39,282 bases of DNA from Gnetum montanum. Its lineage: Eukaryota > Streptophyta > Gnetopsida > Gnetales > Gnetaceae. Of this stretch, positions 35,401-39,282 are shown piece after piece. The position numbers and the translations under genes are program-made. The DNA lies in contig MNCI01024295.1 in the NCBI GenBank assembly GCA_015680685.1, positions 1 to 39,282 of the forward strand. The letters run 5' to 3'. The notes under the pieces are model-generated. The model was given only the letters and a program-made list of their open reading frames with translations, was not told the DNA's origin and searched no databases. The first letter of the stretch is position 1. Every line of letters begins with the position of its first letter.

Positions 35401-36129
35401 CCACTTGAGGATCTTTGATATTGAATTTGATTTTGATTAGATGTCCTCTGAAATTTTGCTTGAACTACATTTGTTGTTGAATCCTAAAAATTAACAATTA
35501 ATTTTTTATGTCCTTTAGCTTCCAACTAGCTCAACCATGGTCATCTTATCAAGATCTCTTACTTCTTTAATAGCCACAATGATGGGATCATATTGTTAGG
35601 TTATACTTGGAAGGATATTTTAAACAACATGCCTTTCCTCAAGTGTTTCTCCACAAGATTCAAGTCCATTTCGAACTTGTTGAAATTAGCTAATGCATTG
35701 ATTAATATTCTCTGAATCTAGCACATGCAAAGATTGAAAATATTTCCTTAATACTTGTAACTTGACAACATGAACTTTTAATGATCCCTTGTATGTATCC
35801 TTTGTTGCATCCCATGCAACTTTTCTAGTTTGATGCATGACAATTTTGGGAAATATTGTTAGATCGAACACAGATTGAATGATGAATAATTATTTTGCAT
35901 CTTTATTTCAAAGCTCCTTAACTTCATTCTTTTCATCTTTCATTAAGGCTTTAAATATTTCTTGAACAACATCTTCAAATCCATTTTGAACAAGATCCCA
36001 TAGATCTTGTGAGATCAAAAATGTCTGCATCTTGATTTTCCAATATTCATAATTCTCTCCATTGAAGATAGGAACTTGGAGAGACATGAATTTGTGATTT
36101 TGGGTCATTCTAGAGAGATCTGTTGTCAA
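35401..36129 (-). pseudogene. copia gag remnant
   Basis: 36129-35908 is open for 73 codons from the first ATG after the primer-binding site: MTTDLSRMTQNHKF, VPIFNGENYEYWKIKMQTFL, DLWDLVQNGF. This is the N-terminal (DUF4219/UBN2-type) gag signature of plant copia elements. 35871-35686 continues in the UBN2 part (AWDATKDTYKGSLKVHVVKL). The downstream end runs QRTSNQNQIQYQRSSSGSS near 35400-35450, the linker that normally precedes the zinc knuckle. It then passes straight into integrase sequence, so zinc knuckle and protease are missing. Gag would form the virus-like particle. Confidence 0.85.
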
Positions 36130-36145
36130 GAATCTAAGCTAAATT

Positions 36146-36157
36146 GCTTTAATACCA
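36146..36157 (-). promoter_or_regulatory. Primer-binding site (Met-tRNA type)
   Basis: On the minus strand TGGTATTAAAGC, two bases inside the 5' LTR end. It differs at two positions from the usual initiator-Met-tRNA-complementary TGGTATCAGAGC of plant copia elements. This fixes the element's orientation. Confidence 0.8.
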
Positions 36158-36159
36158 AA

Positions 36160-36487
36160 TGAAGAATCTAAAGGGCCCTGGATCTATGATCTAAGCCTAA
36201 ACGAAAAAAAGAACTTTGTTAGAACAAAAACACTCTTGTGAGTCTCTCTTGAATTCTATTATGTCTATATTACAAATGAATATGTGATCCTACAATTATA
36301 TAAGCCTTGATATTCCAAGAATATATTTAGAGAGATAAGCATGAATCTTAGAAAATCATGGGGATGATCCTTATCATCTTATTTAACAATCTTCTTAATA
36401 TGGGATGAATTAAACATGCAATTAGATAGGAATTATATGAAGAGGATATCATCTTATTTAATATAGGTTTATATATAAGATCTAATA
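36160..36487 (-). repeat. copia 5' LTR
   Basis: Same start as the 3' LTR (TGAAGAATCTAAAGGGCCCT on the plus strand) and same length. Its outer end, near 36478-36487, reads GATCTAATA, then AGAGATCC, which already belongs to the interrupted LINE. The canonical terminal TG...CA is not preserved at the outer side. Confidence 0.85.
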
Positions 36488-37496
36488 AGAGATCCTTAAT
36501 AAATATATTAAGGTAATTCAAGACATGTATGAAGGAGCTACCACTAAAATTAGAACATCTTATAGCAAAACATGTAATTTTCCAATCACAGCATGTCTAT
36601 GTCAAAGATATGCACTTTGCGCATAGTTATTTGTCATTATTATGGATGACTTAACAAAGGAACATAAGATGCAATCCCTTCATGTATGTTATTGATAGAT
36701 GATATTGTATTGGTGGCTATAACTCTAGAAAATATTGGTTCTAAAATGGACAAGTGGAAACATACTCTAGAATCAAAAAGCTTAAAAATTAACAAAATTA
36801 AGATAGAATATATGGAATGAAATTTTGATAATAGCATAAATAGTGGTAAAATATAAGTGACAATTCAAGGTAAAAATGTCTCTTACAATAAATAGTTTCA
36901 CTACCTAGGATCACTGCTCTAATTAGATCGTGAAATTAATAAATATATAAGAAATAAAATTGAGGTAGGATGGTCAAAATAGAGACAAGCCAGTGATGTT
37001 CTATGCAATAATAGGATACTAATAAAACTAAATGGAATATTTTATAAGATAGTTATTAAGTTTTGCTATCTGATATGGTGTTGTATGTTGGGTAGTACAA
37101 AAGAGGCATGAACAACAAATCATTGTAGTGGAAATGTGAATGCTTAAATGGATGTTGAATATTACTTAAAGAGACAAATTGAATAATATAGATATTAGAG
37201 GGAGAGTTGGAGTGATTTTTATTTCAAGTAAATTACAAAAATGAAAACTTATGTGGTTTGGGCATGTGCAAAGATCAAACAATGAGATTATAAAAAAAGG
37301 TTGCCACATCACTATTCTAGGAAGGGCACCAAAAGAAGACCAAATAAGACATGGGAAAAATAATTAAACATAATTTGAAAAAATTGCAAATAAACAAAGA
37401 TCTAGTTCTTCATAGAGGAAAATGATAAAAGGAAACTCAGGTAGTCAACCCCATTTTTTTGGAAAAAGGTTAGGATGATGGTAATGTTATTGTTGA
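36488..37496 (+). pseudogene. RTE-type LINE reverse transcriptase, 3' fragment and tail
   Basis: Continues the LINE cut at 32231: NKYIKVIQDMYEGATTKIRT, FPITACLCQ, IMDDLTKEH, then LLIDDIVLVAITLE with the catalytic Asp-Asp at 36698-36703 (IDD for the usual ADD), WKHTLESKSLKINKIKIEYM, and near the C-terminus VVEM, MLKWMLNIT, IDIRGRVGV, LMWFGHVQRS and GRAPKED. This is the plant RTE C-terminal pattern (MLRWM, DIRG.VGV, RWFGHVQRR). The 3' end at about 37465-37496 (GATGATGGTAATGTTATTGT) looks like a decayed trinucleotide tail, typical of RTE elements that end in short repeats instead of poly-A. There are multiple stops and frame changes. Confidence 0.8.
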
Positions 37497-38689
37497 AGAT
37501 ATCCTGCACATCTTGGGATATAAGCTTAGCTATGCAAGAAAATTTCACTTGTAGTTTGATTGTAATTATATATAAGAACATGGAAGTATGTTTTCCTATC
37601 AAACATTTAAACTCCTATGCATGTCCTAGACCTTTTGTTATTCTTCATTTGTAGTTGTTCTCATTGTAGAATTAAGAAAAGTACCCTTTGGATTTTTCTA
37701 TTATAAAATTATTTACCTAACATGGAAAAATTATGACATAGCAAATAATGGATTACTAGGAAAATAAGAGAAATAAGAGAGTATGGGAAAATATACATGA
37801 ATGTTGAAACTACCAATTCTTTTACTAATTATTGTAGTGAATATTTTACTTACAAGCTAAGATCAATGTCTCATGCAATTGTTTCAAAAAAGAATGTCAA
37901 TTTTTATTTCAAGAAAAAAGGGGAAGGTTGAAGAGGCAATTGAAGAAGGTATATGTAGTTGTACTTTTCATCATAAAATTTCTTTTCTAGGTAGAGATTG
38001 TCAATGAAAACCTTACATCTCTATTGAAAACTACTTTGGAAATGGACCTTCAACATATGCAACCTATTAGTACTTTCAAGCATTTATAGGAATTAATTTC
38101 TTGCTTTTGAGTTAATATGCTTGGTGTTTCATAGAATTTGCATACTTCTAAAATTTTCTTCAATCATAGTACTATTGTAGTCCCATAAAGTAATTTTCAT
38201 ACACTAATTTTACTCTAGTGTTTGATATGGTTAGACACATAAAATTCTCTAAAATGAAGACTACCCTATTTGCAAGGTAGGGACACAGATTTATCATTTT
38301 TATATGTCTAGAATTATGAACTTCATATTTGTTATTTAAATTAGTATATTTTCTTAACAATAATTCACTAAACATATATTTGAAAATCTTGATATATACT
38401 TTTGATTCACTTGGAGATCCGTTTCGCAAATCTTTGTTGGTAACCCTTTAAAATAATTTGTAATCTTATACTTGATGTAAGGATTTGGCTCATATTATTG
38501 AATGTCACTAGGTGTATTCAAGGTAGTTATACTAGTGTTGGCACATTTTGGCCATTTCATTGAATAGGTGGACTTATTTGCAAATGGTGAGGTACAAAAT
38601 TCTTATGAACTGAAACTGTTCAAGGAGGATTATGTTCTTTCTAGCGAAGAATTCAAATTTCAAAGAATAAAAAGATAAGAGAGTTTCAA
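37497..38689. other. AT-rich stretch without a recognised gene
   Basis: No coding similarity, LTR pair or RNA gene was seen. The short minus-strand ORFs (for example 38172-38429, 85 codons) have no recognisable motif. Confidence 0.45.
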
Positions 38690-38940
38690 ACTCTCGTATG
38701 ATTTCATTTTGGGGAGAAATGATGGCCTTGGGAGTAGATGCATTGTTGGGAATAAGAAGCACATGCCAATGAGCTTGTTATTGTAGTTGAAGCATAGGCC
38801 ACCATCATAGGTGCCTTTCCAGTGCTCCAGCAGAGCTCCAAAGCTGTCATCATCAAAGTTGATTCGGTTGGGCTAGGTGAGAAATCCACTCGCCCCTCCC
38901 CACTATCCTGCAAGATGAGTTAGCCTCTCAGCCAAAATAA
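38690..38940. other. GC-richer pocket, possible gene or exon fragment
   Basis: The base composition is clearly less AT-rich than on either side, and more than one long frame is open. On the minus strand 38704-38913 is open from ATG for 69 codons (MQDSGEGRVDFSPSPTEST...). A second minus frame from about 38885 reads NRINFDDDSFGALLEHW and GGLCFNYNNKLIGMCFLF and stays open into the AT-rich flank. A plus frame reads ELVIVVEA, a stop, then TIIGAFPVLQQSSKAVIIKV. I recognise none of these. It may be a host gene fragment or part of an unrecognised element; which frame, if any, is coding cannot be decided from one sequence. Confidence 0.3.
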
Positions 38941-39282
38941 AACTTCATTTCATTTTTAATTTTATAAGTTTCTTTTATCTATTATCCTTGGAGTGATGAC
39001 CATGTAATTTGTTTTAAAACATTTTTCTTACCATCTCAGCCACTCATGTATGGCCTACCAGTCCACCACCCCTACCACAACATTGTTGTGCATGCCGCTC
39101 TGTTGACGTAAGGGAGCAATAAAAATAAATATATATTACTACAAAGGAAACATATCATATGTTTTATTTAATTTTTTTAAAACATTTTAAAAACCTAACA
39201 CAAATGCCTTGTAATTGGTAAATTCCTTGGGAAATATGGAAGCCATATTTGTGATTGTTTGTCTTCATCAAAGATATGGATC
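38941..39282. other. Window end, nothing recognised
   Basis: No coding or repeat feature was recognised. A somewhat GC-richer 60 bases near 39050-39115 carries no visible signature. Confidence 0.4.

Larger units (their letters stand above)
32232..36487 (-). mobile_element. Ty1/copia LTR retrotransposon
   Basis: Two direct repeats of about 330 nt (32232-32561 and 36160-36487) bracket an internal region that encodes, on the minus strand, gag then integrase, reverse transcriptase and RNase H. That is the Ty1/copia order. A Met-tRNA-type primer-binding site adjoins the 36160 repeat, which is therefore the 5' LTR. The element sits inside the RTE LINE. By hand I count roughly 43 mismatches over about 318 aligned LTR positions, near 13-14% divergence, so the insertion is old. 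The outer end of the 5' LTR is eroded and I cannot define a clean 5-bp target duplication. The total is about 4.3 kb, short for a copia element because of internal deletions. Confidence 0.9.

Noticed and set aside
1-39282. Bacterial or phage systems such as CRISPR arrays, operons or toxin-antitoxin pairs
   Set aside because: There are no regularly spaced repeats of the right kind, no closely packed ORFs and no ribosome-binding-site pattern; all protein traces are plant retrotransposons.
1-39282. tRNA, rRNA or other structured RNA genes
   Set aside because: No tRNA-like box A/box B pair or rRNA-like sequence was noticed on reading; the only tRNA-related match is the 12-base copia primer-binding site. 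A tRNAscan or Infernal run would be needed to exclude them.

Overview
This window is eukaryotic, nuclear, AT-rich plant DNA with no intact protein-coding gene that I can find. Every recognisable protein trace is a broken transposable-element protein of a plant type: L1-type LINE ORF1 with a DUF4283-like domain, L1 ORF2 (endonuclease, reverse transcriptase, zf-RVT), an RTE-type LINE, a Ty1/copia element primed by a Met-tRNA-like site, and a gag-protease remnant that looks Ty3/gypsy-like. The elements are old, nested and full of stops and frameshifts, with no young copy. That suits a very large, slowly purged genome, most likely a conifer or other gymnosperm. A large angiosperm genome is not excluded, because the sequence carries no taxonomic marker.

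Layout. (1) 1-320: one copy of a dispersed repeat whose second copy is at 21983-22200. (2) 367-2261, + strand: 3' part of an L1-type LINE (L1-D) with an A-run and a possible target duplication. (3) About 2330-4912, + strand: gag-protease pseudogene. (4) 6310-12475, - strand: near full-length L1 (L1-A). (5) 12480-16560: non-coding, with LTR-like blocks and two identical TATA cores. (6) 16562-20230, - strand: 5'-truncated L1 (L1-B) holding a 42-nt C run and an N. (7) 20230-23040: unassigned apart from repeat copy 2. (8) 23040-23758: degenerate tandem repeat, interrupted by (9) 23759-29991, - strand: near full-length L1 (L1-C). (10) 30000-31880: AT/A-rich filler. (11) 31885-37496, + strand: RTE-type LINE split in two by (12) 32232-36487, - strand: Ty1/copia element with two LTRs. 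(13) 37500-39282: mostly unassigned, with a GC-richer pocket at 38690-38940.

None of the elements looks able to move on its own. L1-A keeps the YxDD reverse-transcriptase residues but has many stops; L1-B has YTND and L1-C has YPNN at the same place. The copia element keeps a YVDD motif but has lost the segment from the gag zinc knuckle to the N-terminal part of integrase.

The most interesting signal is beyond the zf-RVT domain of L1-A, L1-B and L1-C. All three carry the same long 3' coding extension: a glutamate/glutamine-rich coiled coil, then a module of about 75 residues I do not recognise (seen as FQEVVAFVD, FQEAMSFID and FLEVMAFMS with a following HH), then a hydrophobic membrane-like stretch, then the 3' end. 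Three diverged copies keeping the same order suggests this extension was once under selection.
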